Under the pieces are notes generated by a model. That model worked only from the letters and a program-made list of their open reading frames with translations. It was not told the origin of the DNA and did not search any database. Below, piece by piece: positions 43,620 to 52,611 of a stretch of DNA of 64,000 nt. Each line of letters starts with the position of its first letter. Positions within the stretch are counted from its first letter, which is position 1. The stretch covers positions 1 to 64,000 of the forward strand of contig NZ_CP018192.1 in assembly GCF_001889525.1 (NCBI RefSeq), written 5' to 3'. The stretch is from Granulibacter bethesdensis (GTDB lineage: Bacteria > Pseudomonadota > Alphaproteobacteria > Acetobacterales > Acetobacteraceae). Both the position numbers and the translations under genes were made by a program.

Positions 43620-44509
43620 TGGTGTCGGCCGCAACACCTGACCGGACTGTACAGACCATCCGTCCGGTCGTCCCGCAGCCCCTCCTCCCCGGATTGGCCG
43701 GGTTGTCCCTTGGCCCGAGCGGCTTGCCGGAGTCCGGAACCCGTGCGCTGCTGCGCTATTCGGGGGCCTGTCTGGTGATTCTGGGGCTGCATGCGGCCCT
43801 GTTCGTCTATGTCAGCCAGCTTCATCCTGTGCCGATCGGCGACAGCAATGATTCTCCTCCGGCGGTCATGATTGATCTGCCTCCTGCTGCACCCACGCCA
43901 TCGGCCCCCCCTCCTGACGATATGACCCGCCCTCAACTGCCGCCGCAGCCAGAGGTGCAGCCGCTTCAGGAAACCCAAAAACTGCCCGAAATCCCCCCTT
44001 CTCCAGCACCCTCGCCGGAAGCGGTGTTGCCGCCTCCGCCTAAAGCCCCGCCGGTTCCGCAGCATCCAAAACCGAAGCCGGTGCAGCCGCCAAAGCCAAA
44101 ACCGGTTCAGAAACCGGCTGAGCATGTCGAAGAAAATTCCAAGGATGCTCCGCCTGCTCCGGCGGCGCCGCCCTCTCCGGATGCTGCGCAGGCTGCTTCA
44201 GCCGCGCGTCAGGCACAGGCGTCATGGTACGGAAGGGTGGCTGGACATCTGCTGCGCTTCAAGCGGTACCCTCGTATGGCCGAGCTGCGGCATGAGGAAG
44301 GCGTGGTCAAGGTCCGCTTTTCTGTGGATGAGGCTGGCCATGTGACGGGCTTTACCATCCTGACCTCTTCCGGCCATGAACTGCTGGATGAGGGTGCGCG
44401 GGAATGGATCGACCGTGCACAGCCGCTGCCGCCGCCGCCGCAGGAGATAAGCCATGGTCGCCCGATGGTGCTCAGTGTTCCGCTCAGCTTTACGATCGCT
44501 GATCGCTGA
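43619..44509 (+). CDS. tonB: TonB energy-transducing protein
   Basis: Periplasm-spanning link between the ExbBD motor and outer-membrane receptors for iron chelates. Seen: a single anchor helix at about residues 43-62, a long Pro-rich spacer (about 80-195, with P-K-P-K-P-V-Q and E/K-P runs), and a C-terminal TonB domain with Y-P-R-M-A-E-L-R-H-E-E-G-V-V-K-V-R-F (from about residue 217). Length 296 aa. The 1-nt overlap with exbD indicates coupled translation. Confidence 0.95.
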   Translation: MVSAATPDRTVQTIRPVVPQPLLPGLAGLSLGPSGLPESGTRALLRYSGACLVILGLHAALFVYVSQLHPVPIGDSNDSPPAVMIDLPPAAPTPSAPPPDDMTRPQLPPQPEVQPLQETQKLPEIPPSPAPSPEAVLPPPPKAPPVPQHPKPKPVQPPKPKPVQKPAEHVEENSKDAPPAPAAPPSPDAAQAASAARQAQASWYGRVAGHLLRFKRYPRMAELRHEEGVVKVRFSVDEAGHVTGFTILTSSGHELLDEGAREWIDRAQPLPPPPQEISHGRPMVLSVPLSFTIADR

Positions 44510-44532
44510 TCATCTTCGCCGGTGATGAATGC

Positions 44533-44569
44533 AGCAAAGGCCGCCATTCCGGGCGGCCTTTGCTTTTTG
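44533..44569 (+). terminator. Rho-independent terminator after tonB
   Basis: AGCAAAGGCCGCC (44533-44545) and GGCGGCCTTTGCT (44552-44564) form a perfect 13-bp stem with loop ATTCCG, followed directly by TTTT. It cleanly ends exbB-exbD-tonB. Confidence 0.9.
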
Positions 44570-44619
44570 GGGCTGTCCGGAGAGGTACTTCATCCTGTGT
44601 CCGCCTCAAAAGTAATATC

Positions 44620-44638
44620 GCAAATAAGAATTACTTGC
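44620..44638. promoter_or_regulatory. Second Fur-like site, before the unknown gene pair
   Basis: GCAAATAAG-A-ATTACTTGC is a 19-bp imperfect 9-1-9 inverted repeat (7 of 9 arm positions match), the size and shape of a classical Fur box. It is flanked by TC and AA, giving a TTGCAA...TTGCGA pattern on the minus strand that resembles the site before exbB. It lies 103 nt before the next start codon. The rest of the 232-nt gap holds only the tonB terminator. Confidence 0.45.
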
Positions 44639-44741
44639 AATTAAACCATCGAATCGTCTACCACCGGGAAAGAGGGGCGGACCAGCCGGCCGTCCCCCGA
44701 TCAGGCGGTTTCTTCCAACCCCTGCGGCAACGGGCGGAGCG

Positions 44742-45371
44742 GTGGATATGGATCATGGTTTTGCAGAAGGATGGTTTCCTGCCCCCTCACTGGCTTTGGG
44801 GTCACAGGAAACCAGCATTCTGACGGCCTTGCGTATGGCGATCAGGGCGGTGGGTGATATCGGGTTTGCGATGGGCGATCCGCCCTCCACGCTTGGATCG
44901 CAGACGCAGGAGAACACGCTGTATGTGCGGGGAATCCTGTCCGGACTGGCGGATATCAACTGTGCCCTGCAACAGGCCGGTTATCGCGGTTGGCAGATGG
45001 AGCCTCCCGGATCGCTGGGAATGACGCGCGATGAGCGTCGATTTCTGCGGGCGGTGAAAGTGGCCGGGACCGGGGACAGGCGGCTGCTGGATAATTACCT
45101 GTTCAAGCTGGCTCTGGACCGGAAATTGCGGATGAAACTGGCGCTGATCATTCAAAGCATTGCAGCTTGGGGACAGGGCATGCCGGATGGATCGCCACAG
45201 ACCGCATCCAGCCCCGGCGCAGCTGCTTCTCACCCAGCCTATTCAAGTCTGTCCGGTTCCAGCCCAACCCGGAGTCACGGAATTCTTCCCGCCCCTGCAC
45301 TGGCGGCGCTGCGGGCACGGGGGTGTTCGCCGGATAATCTCATCATCGACTGGATCAGTGAACAAGCGTGA
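44742..45371 (+). CDS. Protein of unknown function (first of a pair after tonB)
   Basis: Not recognised. 209 aa, no signal peptide or membrane helix. Residues 1-145 look mainly helical (for example S-I-L-T-A-L-R-M-A-I-R-A-V and L-D-N-Y-L-F-K-L-A-L-D-R-K-L-R-M-K-L), followed by a Ser/Pro/Ala-rich linker (about 150-185) and a short helical tail ending D-W-I-S-E-Q-A. The start could be ATG 44742 or the Met two codons on; no strong ribosome-binding site is seen. It has its own upstream Fur-like site and the next gene begins 14 nt later, so the two are probably one unit. Confidence 0.65.
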   Translation: MDMDHGFAEGWFPAPSLALGSQETSILTALRMAIRAVGDIGFAMGDPPSTLGSQTQENTLYVRGILSGLADINCALQQAGYRGWQMEPPGSLGMTRDERRFLRAVKVAGTGDRRLLDNYLFKLALDRKLRMKLALIIQSIAAWGQGMPDGSPQTASSPGAAASHPAYSSLSGSSPTRSHGILPAPALAALRARGCSPDNLIIDWISEQA

Positions 45372-45385
45372 AAGGATTTGGCCTC

Positions 45386-45967
45386 ATGCGGCCTGACAAA
45401 CAGGATGAACAGGCCGTCGAGGCTGGGGCGGAGGAGCATTCGCCAAGACCCGGTAAGGCCAGGCAGGTCTGCGGCCGTCTGGCACAGATGGACCCCGCGC
45501 TCAGGGCCGGTCACGAATTGCCGATGGTCGAACACGCCCTGTTATGGACCATGCGCGCGTGGGCCATTGGTGTCTCACGCCGGGTCGATACCTCTGCGGC
45601 GATTCAGGAGGTGTATCAGCGGCTCGGAATCCCGGCGGCGGCGCTGTATCTGGATGGTTTCATGTGGGCGCTGTGCCGTGGCGCCAGCCGTCAGCTTGAT
45701 GTCAACTGCGTCTGTCAGACCGTTGTCAGTCAGGATGAGGCGCTGTTGCTGGACGTACTGGCACTGGCACAGGAACAGCGATACGAGGCCATGATCGTAT
45801 TGTCCGGCATGACAAAACCGGAGGCGGCTATAGCCGGATGTGAGAATGCCGGGCAGCTTATGCGTTTGCTCAATACGGCCGGGCATGTGATGTCCCGCGC
45901 CAGCGCGGCCCTGCGGCGGCATGCGTTTGGAACAATGGAGGAAGGCATGTCTACCGCCCTGCATTGA
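45386..45967 (+). CDS. Protein of unknown function (second of a pair after tonB)
   Basis: Not recognised. 193 aa, no signal peptide or membrane segment; largely helical from about residue 40 (P-M-V-E-H-A-L-L-W-T-M-R-A-W-A) with scattered cysteines in C-V-C-Q-T-V and A-G-C-E-N-A. ATG 45386 has AAGGA 9 nt upstream; an in-frame GTG at 45368 overlapping the previous stop is the alternative. The C-terminal R-A-S-A-A-L-R-R-H-A-F-G is amphipathic. A bidirectional terminator follows. Co-location with exbBD-tonB and a Fur-like box suggests iron-related regulation, nothing more. Confidence 0.65.
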   Translation: MRPDKQDEQAVEAGAEEHSPRPGKARQVCGRLAQMDPALRAGHELPMVEHALLWTMRAWAIGVSRRVDTSAAIQEVYQRLGIPAAALYLDGFMWALCRGASRQLDVNCVCQTVVSQDEALLLDVLALAQEQRYEAMIVLSGMTKPEAAIAGCENAGQLMRLLNTAGHVMSRASAALRRHAFGTMEEGMSTALH

Positions 45968-45992
45968 GGGGTGGAAAGGCGACAAGTCACGG

Positions 45993-46026
45993 AAAAGGCC
46001 GTCGAACATGGGTTCGGCGGCCTTTT
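45993..46026. terminator. Bidirectional terminator between the unknown pair and copD
   Basis: AAAAGGCCGTCGAA (45993-46006) pairs with TTCGGCGGCCTTTT (46013-46026), 14 pairs with one G-U, loop CATGGG. The U-run works for the rightward gene and the leading A-run for leftward copD, whose stop is at 46059. Confidence 0.8.
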
Positions 46027-46058
46027 ATATGTTCACAGCCACTGGTGCGGAGGGACTG

Positions 46059-47711
46059 TCAGGCTTCCCGGTAAGACAGCAGCATCAACCCGATCAGGAC
46101 GAAGCAGACCGGCCAGATCCATCCTGCAATCCGGGCGGTTCGGCCATCGGCCCTGATCTCCAGCCAGCGAGACCATCCTGCCAGCACCCCGGTCAGGGCC
46201 AGCGGAGTATGGGTCAGCTCGATCAGCAGCTGCTCCTTTACATTGGCAATGGCGTGATTATGGGTCAGCAGCAATGCACTGCCGACTGCCGTCAGCAGTG
46301 GAAATACCAATGCGGCGCGGGAATGCTCCATCCCGCCAACCCTGACGCGCCATTCGAACAGGCCGAACACCACAATCAGGACCACGAACAGCCTGTGTTG
46401 CAGTACCTCCACATCGCGGAGGGAGGCGAAAAATCCTTCCTGGCCCAGCGGCCATACTTCAGGATCGGAGCGCACCAGCAGAAATCCGGCCATCAGCAGG
46501 AAAATCAGCGGCCAGTGACGGGCTATCCGTAATCCTGCCCGGTTGAGCAGGGCCAGCGCGCCGATGGCCGCCACGAAAATACCGGCCCAGTGATGATTAT
46601 ATTCGCTCCAGGCGATATCGGCGGCATTACGCGGTGGCAGATCACCGGAACCCGGCTCGAAAGCGAGTTGGGGATTGGTATGGGCTGTGGCGGCTTGCGT
46701 ATCCAGCTGTTGCTGTTTTTCGATCAAGGCAAGCCGGTCATGATTCGGGGAGGTCAGGCGTGGCCAGACCGGACGGTTGCGTTCGGCGATTTCATGCAGC
46801 GTTGCCCGATCCTGCGTCAGATCGATGGCGGGTGGCACGGAGGTCAGAGAGGCCGCGGCAAAAAACAGCGTGAAGCCGATGCCTATTTCCGCTTCAGCAA
46901 ACCGTTTCATACGGAGCACGGGCGTCGCAGGATCACGCTTCAGCCGCTCGGTGACTTTCAGATTGCCATAGCCGAGCGCCAGCAACATCAACAGCATGAC
47001 GATCTTGGCTCCGACCATAACACCATAGGCCGTGCCGTAAAATCCCTGCCAAGAGCCGATATAATACCATGCCATGATGATGCCGGAGACGAGAATAAAA
47101 GCCACTCCCGCCATGGAAAGGCGCGAAAACCGGGGGCCGACAGCTTGCAATGCGCTCACATCGCTGATGCGAGCGAGCGCGGCCACAAAACATGGGATGC
47201 CTCCCACCCAGATTGCGGCCCCTAACTGATGCAATCCTTCCACAACCAGCAGCAGCAGGCTGTTATCGATCCGTGCCGCGGCATGGGTGGTCATGGTGGC
47301 GGCCCCAAGTTCGACGGCACCCGCCAGCAGCAATGGCCCCAGCGGTGCACGCAGCCCTCCCCCTGCCAGCAGCACGGCTATGGTGAAAGCGGCAGCGATC
47401 TTGATCAGCCCTGATACTGCGAAACCGGCCCCCAGAATATCGCTGATCGGCAGATCAACGGTGCTGGAAATGACGGAGATCTGAAGGCCGATTGCGGCGG
47501 CCTCCGTCATCATCAGACCGAGCGCGGACCAGAAAGCGATCCGGGTGCTGTCCCGGATGACATCAGGCCCGACGGCTCCCATTTGTGAAGAGAGTGGGCG
47601 GGCCAGGAGAGCCAGAAAGAGAATGGCCCCCAGCATCATCGATTGGGCGACGATGGTCAGCCCGTGAATAACGACGCTGAGATAGCCGAAAACATCAACA
47701 AGAAGGGACAC
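46059..47711 (-). CDS. copD: Copper resistance membrane protein CopD
   Basis: Polytopic inner-membrane protein of the CopD family, implicated in copper uptake or homeostasis with CopC. Seen: many hydrophobic helices over 550 aa, with the CopD domain covering roughly residues 1-330 (H-Q-L-G-A-A-I-W-V-G-G near residue 162 carries the conserved His and W-V-G-G), a soluble loop (about 310-370) and a further multi-helix C-terminal half. The latter makes it longer than a minimal CopD (~300 aa). Its start lies 18 nt after copC ends. Confidence 0.85.
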   Translation of the reverse strand: MSLLVDVFGYLSVVIHGLTIVAQSMMLGAILFLALLARPLSSQMGAVGPDVIRDSTRIAFWSALGLMMTEAAAIGLQISVISSTVDLPISDILGAGFAVSGLIKIAAAFTIAVLLAGGGLRAPLGPLLLAGAVELGAATMTTHAAARIDNSLLLLVVEGLHQLGAAIWVGGIPCFVAALARISDVSALQAVGPRFSRLSMAGVAFILVSGIIMAWYYIGSWQGFYGTAYGVMVGAKIVMLLMLLALGYGNLKVTERLKRDPATPVLRMKRFAEAEIGIGFTLFFAAASLTSVPPAIDLTQDRATLHEIAERNRPVWPRLTSPNHDRLALIEKQQQLDTQAATAHTNPQLAFEPGSGDLPPRNAADIAWSEYNHHWAGIFVAAIGALALLNRAGLRIARHWPLIFLLMAGFLLVRSDPEVWPLGQEGFFASLRDVEVLQHRLFVVLIVVFGLFEWRVRVGGMEHSRAALVFPLLTAVGSALLLTHNHAIANVKEQLLIELTHTPLALTGVLAGWSRWLEIRADGRTARIAGWIWPVCFVLIGLMLLSYREA

Positions 47712-47729
47712 TGATATGGTCGCGGATAA

Positions 47730-48116
47730 TCAGAGAGCGCTTTTTGAGACGGTCAGTGGCACATCACCACGTGTGATATGGCCATCCACTGCCAGAACCT
47801 GCCAATGCAGCACATAGGCTCCGGGCTGATCGAGCACAGCGGTGACGTCGAGAATATCGGGCTGTCCGTCCGGTGCGATGGTCAGTAAGGTCTTGTGTTT
47901 GTCTGGACTTGAAAGCGAAATGCGCGAGCGCTTTTTGTCGATCCGGCTGTTGAAATGAAGTTTGATAGTCTGTCTGCCAGGCTGAACGGTGCTGTTGGCG
48001 GCGGGTGTGCTGTCGAGCAGGATGGCATGGGCTGAAGCGGTTTGCGGCATCAGGCCGGCCAGAGCAGCAAGCGTGATCCCGAAAAAGGCAGCGCAGGTCG
48101 AGCGGAATACGGTCAA
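47730..48116 (-). CDS. copC: Periplasmic copper-binding protein CopC
   Basis: Small beta-barrel copper carrier. Seen: a signal peptide ending T-A-S-A followed by His30 as the new N-terminus (A-H-A-I-L-L-D-S-T-P), the classic Cu(II) ligand of CopC, L-H-F-N-S-R, and a C-terminal A-V-D-G-H-I-T-R-G with a second conserved His. Start chosen at TTG 48116 because GGAGAG lies 6 nt before it and it gives a correct signal peptide; an upstream TTG at 48158 is in frame but lacks a site. Length 128 aa. Forms an operon with copD. Confidence 0.88.
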   Translation of the reverse strand: MTVFRSTCAAFFGITLAALAGLMPQTASAHAILLDSTPAANSTVQPGRQTIKLHFNSRIDKKRSRISLSSPDKHKTLLTIAPDGQPDILDVTAVLDQPGAYVLHWQVLAVDGHITRGDVPLTVSKSAL

Positions 48117-48227
48117 GTCAGACTCTCCGATAAGATTCAATGCCCGGCAAATGAACAAAGAGCAGGCTGCCGGCGTGACGGAACTGCTATCCGCCCGGGA
48201 GCAGAGAGAGAGCCGACGGACGGGGGT

Positions 48228-49199
48228 TTAAAGAGGTGCCCCGCTGCTGTCGATCACCACCATATATTTGCCGGCGATGGGGGTCGGGGTCCGGTCCGGG
48301 CGGAGCAGGGTGCGGAAACTGATGTCATAGGCTGCGGTCTGTTCATAATCGGCATCCAGCAAGCCGTGCCGATCCAGAAACAGGTTGAGCGCGGCGGGCA
48401 GGCGGACACAGCCCTGAGAAGCTTGCCGCCCGATCCGGCTTTCCAGTACTGCGGGGTCGGTGGCATGCATCAGCAACCGGATATCACCTGTCTCACCATC
48501 GGCACGCCAGCCTTTGCGGGCATTTTGCCAGCCGAAATCCCATACCCGCATGCCTTTTACCCCCAGACCGCGGATATGATTTTCATTATAGGTACCTTGT
48601 GCCCGGTAATCCAGAATGCCTGTGCTGTGGGGGAAAACGCCGATCGGAGTCAGATAGTGGTCTTTGCGTCCCGGCTGGCCAGTCGAAACATGGGCCTTGC
48701 CCAGAATCATCCAGCCGGCAGGATCTCCGCCATCCGCCAGAACGGGCAGCAGATATTGCATGCGCGGTGCACGATCGACCACGATCAGAAGCTGTTCCCG
48801 GTCCAGTACGATCCCTGCTTGCTTGATGGCTGAGGCTGTGAGGGCGATCCAGCGGCTTTTTTCTTCCGGTGTGATGGAAAGACTGGTCCGGGGAACTTCC
48901 CGCTGCATGGCATGACGCAGGAGAATAGCCTCTGCCATGGCTTCCGGCTTGCCGAGGCTGGGTAGGGATGGAATCAGCGGGATGGCCTGCATCTCGGACG
49001 GAGTCGTCTGCAGTGACGGCACCGGCGCTGCCGCCGCCGTCAGTGTTTCAGCCCCTTGGGCATCTCTCACCGAAAAGAGGGAGAGCAGAGAGGCGCACAT
49101 GACCATCCCACGCCAAAATGCCGCACCTGAAAGAACAAAGACTTTCCCTTCACCTGATATGGAAAGGGATCGAACGGAAAAACGGACCATGGATCGCAT
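48228..49199 (-). CDS. L,D-transpeptidase (YkuD domain)
   Basis: Predicted periplasmic enzyme that makes 3-3 peptidoglycan cross-links or anchors proteins to the wall. Seen: the catalytic block with H-A-T-D (His) followed by S-Q-G-C-V-R-L (Cys and Arg) in the C-terminal half, and an N-terminal hydrophobic segment (G-M-V-M-C-A-S-L-L-S-L-F-S) after basic residues, a signal peptide or anchor. The frame is open to GTG 49283; I use ATG 49199, 323 aa, but neither start has a clear ribosome-binding site. It precedes copC in the same direction by 111 nt and is probably independent. Confidence 0.85.
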   Translation of the reverse strand: MRSMVRFSVRSLSISGEGKVFVLSGAAFWRGMVMCASLLSLFSVRDAQGAETLTAAAAPVPSLQTTPSEMQAIPLIPSLPSLGKPEAMAEAILLRHAMQREVPRTSLSITPEEKSRWIALTASAIKQAGIVLDREQLLIVVDRAPRMQYLLPVLADGGDPAGWMILGKAHVSTGQPGRKDHYLTPIGVFPHSTGILDYRAQGTYNENHIRGLGVKGMRVWDFGWQNARKGWRADGETGDIRLLMHATDPAVLESRIGRQASQGCVRLPAALNLFLDRHGLLDADYEQTAAYDISFRTLLRPDRTPTPIAGKYMVVIDSSGAPL

Positions 49200-49287
49200 C
49201 CGGATAAATGAGGACGCCGCGAAGCGATTGAACGACTCTATCCTCAAACATCGTCGGAGGAACGAAGTTTGTGCGTCAGCCACTTAA

Positions 49288-49312
49288 ATGTGTGGTGTCA
49301 ATGTGTGGTGTC
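49288..49312. repeat. Tandem direct repeat upstream of ftfL
   Basis: ATGTGTGGTGTC occurs twice, at 49288-49299 and 49301-49312, a 13-bp period, in the 291-nt divergent region between the L,D-transpeptidase and ftfL. It could be a two-site regulator operator controlling the serine-cycle genes. The remainder of this gap has no gene, but an AT-rich stretch at about 49350-49480 is suitable for a promoter. Confidence 0.4.
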
Positions 49313-49490
49313 TTTGGCCGGTATCGCGCAAGAAAATAACCAGGAAATCATCTTCGGCATCCTTTCCCGCAATATTATAAGCAAAACCGGGGTTGTTTTG
49401 TTCGTTCGGTTACGTTAAATGGCTCCAGAACGTACGATCGTTGCATTAAACTGATAGAAAAATGCAATGACACGGGCAGAGGGGAGCCAG

Positions 49491-51209
49491 ATGTCTACGG
49501 AAGCGAACAAGCCGCGCGGCAATCAGCATCAGGAAGCAAAAAGCGACGCCGAGATCGCGCAGGCTGCATTTATGCGCCCGATTGTCGATATTGCGTCAGA
49601 AAAGCTGGGCATTGCCGCTGAGCATTTGGCTCCGTATGGCCACTACAAGGCCAAAATTGATTTGAATTATCTATCGTCGCTGGACAGCCGCCCGGATGGT
49701 AAGCTGGTTCTGGTGACAGCGATCAGCCCCACCCCGGCGGGGGAAGGCAAAACCACGACGACAGTGGGCCTGACCGATGCGCTGAACCATATCGGCAAGA
49801 AGGCAGTTGCCTGTCTGCGTGAGCCTTCGCTGGGTCCGTGTTTCGGTGTGAAGGGTGGCGCTGCCGGCGGCGGATACGCCCAGGTGGTGCCGATGGAAGA
49901 CATCAACCTGCATTTCACAGGTGATTTCCATGCGATCGGTGCAGCCAACAACCTGCTGGCAGCCCTGATCGACAACCATGTCTACTGGGGTAACGAACTG
50001 GGCATCGACCCGCGTCGCATTGGCTGGCGCCGTGCGGTGGACATGAATGACCGTGCCCTGCGCTCCATCGTGTCCTCGCTGGGGGGTGTCTCGAATGGCT
50101 ATCCGCGTGAGGATGGCTTTGACATCACCGTGGCCTCTGAAGTGATGGCGATTTTCTGCCTCGCCACGGATCTGGATGATTTGCAGCGCCGTCTGGGCAA
50201 CATCATCGTCGGCCACACCAAGGACCGTAAGCCGATCCGCGCCAGTGAGCTGAGCGCCGCCGGGTCCATGGCCGTGCTGCTGAAAGATGCGATCGCGCCG
50301 AATCTGGTGCAGACGCTGGAACATAATCCGGCCTTCATCCATGGCGGCCCGTTCGCCAATATCGCTCATGGCTGCAACAGCGTGATCGCGACCCGCGCCG
50401 CGTTGAAGCTGTCCGATTATGTGGTGACGGAAGCGGGCTTCGGTGCCGATCTGGGGGCCGAGAAGTTCTTCGACATCAAGTGCCGCAAGGCTGGCCTTTC
50501 TCCGTCTGCCGTGGTGATCGTGGCGACGGTGCGCGCCCTGAAGATGCATGGCGGCGTAGCCAAGGATGCGCTGAAGACCGAAAATGTCGAAGCCGTACAG
50601 AAGGGTTTCGCCAATCTGGAACGCCATATCCAGAACGTCCGCAAGTTCGGCGTGCCGGTTGTGGTCGGCGTGAACAAGTTCAGTGCCGATACGGATGCCG
50701 AATTCCAGATGCTGCATGATCTATGCGCGAAAATGGGTGTCCCTTGCGTCAGCTCCGACCATTGGGCCAATGGCGGCGCAGGTGCCGCCGATCTGGCGCA
50801 TGAGGTGGTCAAGCTGGTGGAAGGTGGCTCCGCCGATTTCAAGCCGCTGTATCCGGAGGATATGCCCCTCTGGGACAAGCTGCGTACCATTGCCACCGAG
50901 ATCTACGGCGCGTCCGATATCACGGCCGATGCGGCCGTGCGCAAGCGGTTCGACGAACTGCAAAAAGAAGGATTCGGTCATCTGCCGATCTGTGTCGCCA
51001 AGACTCAGTATAGCTTCAGCACCGATGCGAATTTGCGTGGTGCGCCATCCGGGCACGTCATTCCCGTGCGCGATCTGCGTCTGTCTGCGGGCGCCGAGTT
51101 CGTCGTCGCGATCTGCGGCGATATCATGACCATGCCGGGTCTGCCGAAAGTGCCTGCCGCCAACGCGATCCGTCTGGCATCGAATGGTACTATCGCCGGA
51201 TTGTTCTAA
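49491..51209 (+). CDS. ftfL: Formate--tetrahydrofolate ligase
   Basis: ATP-dependent ligase that makes 10-formyltetrahydrofolate from formate, the entry of formate carbon to the serine cycle. Seen: [12 protein letters not shown] (residues 80-91), [22 protein letters not shown], and [10 protein letters not shown], all ligase signatures. Length is 572 aa from ATG 49491, which has GAGGGGAG 5 nt upstream; an in-frame ATG at 49467 is weaker. First gene of the serine-cycle block; sga begins 91 nt after its stop. Confidence 0.97.
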   Translation: MSTEANKPRGNQHQEAKSDAEIAQAAFMRPIVDIASEKLGIAAEHLAPYGHYKAKIDLNYLSSLDSRPDGKLVLVTAISPTPAGEGKTTTTVGLTDALNHIGKKAVACLREPSLGPCFGVKGGAAGGGYAQVVPMEDINLHFTGDFHAIGAANNLLAALIDNHVYWGNELGIDPRRIGWRRAVDMNDRALRSIVSSLGGVSNGYPREDGFDITVASEVMAIFCLATDLDDLQRRLGNIIVGHTKDRKPIRASELSAAGSMAVLLKDAIAPNLVQTLEHNPAFIHGGPFANIAHGCNSVIATRAALKLSDYVVTEAGFGADLGAEKFFDIKCRKAGLSPSAVVIVATVRALKMHGGVAKDALKTENVEAVQKGFANLERHIQNVRKFGVPVVVGVNKFSADTDAEFQMLHDLCAKMGVPCVSSDHWANGGAGAADLAHEVVKLVEGGSADFKPLYPEDMPLWDKLRTIATEIYGASDITADAAVRKRFDELQKEGFGHLPICVAKTQYSFSTDANLRGAPSGHVIPVRDLRLSAGAEFVVAICGDIMTMPGLPKVPAANAIRLASNGTIAGLF

Positions 51210-51300
51210 GGCACTTGCCGGGTTTTCTGCTCACCGTAATGTGCGCGTCGCAAACGATGGTCTGCTTGCGATGCGGATCAATATCCTGAGGGAGTTTTCT

Positions 51301-52485
51301 ATGACGGGTCGTCATTTTCTGCACGTGCCGGGTCCCACCAACATTCCGGATCGCGTCCTGCGTGCGATGCATGTTCCCAGCGAGGATCATCGCAACCCGA
51401 CCTTCCCGAACCTGACCCTGCCGCTGTTCAAGCAGCTGAAGCGTCTGGTCCGCACCGAGACCGGTCAGGCTTTCATCTTCCCGTCTTCCGGCACGGGCGC
51501 CTGGGAAGCGGTGATGACCAACACCCTGTCCAGCGGTGACAAGGTTCTGGCTTCCCGCTTCGGCCAGTTCAGCCATCTGTGGATCGACCTGGCCAAGCGC
51601 CATGGTCTGGACGTGATCGTTCAGGAAGAAGAATGGGGCACGGGTGCTTCTCCGGAGCACATCCAGGCCGAGCTGGAAAAAGACACCGCGCACCAGATCA
51701 AGGCGGTGATGGTGGTTCAGAACGAAACCGCCACCGGCGTTACCAGCGACGTTGCCGCCGTCCGCAAGGCGATCGACGCCGCGAAGCATCCGGCGCTGTT
51801 GTTCGTTGATGGCGTCAGCTCCATCGGCTCTATCGATTTCCGCATGGACGACTGGAAGGTCGATGCGATCATCACCGGCTCCCAGAAAGGCCTGATGCTG
51901 CCTGCCGGTCTCGGTATTGCTGTCGTCAGCCAGAAGGCGCTGGAAGCGCAGAAGGCCGCCCGCGCCAACAACCCGCTGCGTCGCGTGTATTTCGACTTCG
52001 AAGATCAGTCGAAGGCGAATGAAACCGGCTATTTCCCTTACACGCCGGCCCTGCCGCTGCTGTATGGGCTGCGTGAAGCGCTGCAAATCATCCTCGACGA
52101 GGAAGGTCTGGATAACGTCATCGCCCGTCACCACTACCTGGCTCAGGGCGTGCGCGAAGCGGTGAAGGCATGGGGCCTGACGCTCTGTGCGAAGGACCAG
52201 AAATGGTACAGCGACACCGTCAGCGCCATCCTGGTTCCGGAAGGCTTCAACGGCGCCGATGTGATCTCCCGTGCGTTCAAGCGCTATAACCTCGCTCTGG
52301 GCGCCGGTCTGTCACAGGTTGCCGGCAAGCTGTTCCGTATCGGCCATCTGGGCGACCTGAACGAGCTGATGTGCCTGGGTGCCATCACCGGTGCGGAAAT
52401 GGCGATGCGCGATATCGGCATCGACGTGAAGCCGGGCAGCGGTGCCGCTGCTGCTGAAGAATACTACCGCACGAACGGCAAGTAA
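51301..52485 (+). CDS. sga: Serine--glyoxylate aminotransferase
   Basis: PLP enzyme that converts serine plus glyoxylate to hydroxypyruvate plus glycine, the key transamination of the serine cycle. Seen: H-V-P-G-P-T-N-I-P near the start, D170 in L-F-V-D-G-V-S-S-I-G, and the PLP Lys196 in T-G-S-Q-K-G-L-M-L-P-A-G. Length 394 aa. ATG 51301 follows GGGAG by 5 nt; the upstream in-frame codons are untranslated leader. Codon use is strongly biased to frequent codons, hinting at high expression. Confidence 0.96.
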   Translation: MTGRHFLHVPGPTNIPDRVLRAMHVPSEDHRNPTFPNLTLPLFKQLKRLVRTETGQAFIFPSSGTGAWEAVMTNTLSSGDKVLASRFGQFSHLWIDLAKRHGLDVIVQEEEWGTGASPEHIQAELEKDTAHQIKAVMVVQNETATGVTSDVAAVRKAIDAAKHPALLFVDGVSSIGSIDFRMDDWKVDAIITGSQKGLMLPAGLGIAVVSQKALEAQKAARANNPLRRVYFDFEDQSKANETGYFPYTPALPLLYGLREALQIILDEEGLDNVIARHHYLAQGVREAVKAWGLTLCAKDQKWYSDTVSAILVPEGFNGADVISRAFKRYNLALGAGLSQVAGKLFRIGHLGDLNELMCLGAITGAEMAMRDIGIDVKPGSGAAAAEEYYRTNGK

Positions 52486-52491
52486 TTGCCG

Positions 52492-52527
52492 CATGATGGG
52501 GGACGCCTGCATGCGTCCTCCATCATG
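52492..52527 (+). promoter_or_regulatory. Hairpin between sga and hprA
   Basis: CATGATGGGGGACGC (52492-52506) pairs with GCGTCCTCCATCATG (52513-52527), 15 pairs with one G-U, loop CTGCAT, only 7 nt after the sga stop. No U-tract. Right after it, AGCGGTCC-UUCG-GGGCCGCT (52536-52555) makes an 8-bp stem with a stable UUCG tetraloop. Likely mRNA-stabilising or processing structures that tune sga against hprA. Confidence 0.55.
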
Positions 52528-52611
52528 AATGCCGGAGCGGTCCTTCGGGGCCGCTGTCCGGATACGGAGGATAAGTCTCCGGTTTTTCCCTTCGATGCCA
52601 GGATTGCGTCT

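Noticed and set aside
43900-44200. Repetitive CCG/CCA-rich DNA in tonB
   Set aside because: It is the normal Pro/Lys spacer of TonB, not a mobile or regulatory repeat.
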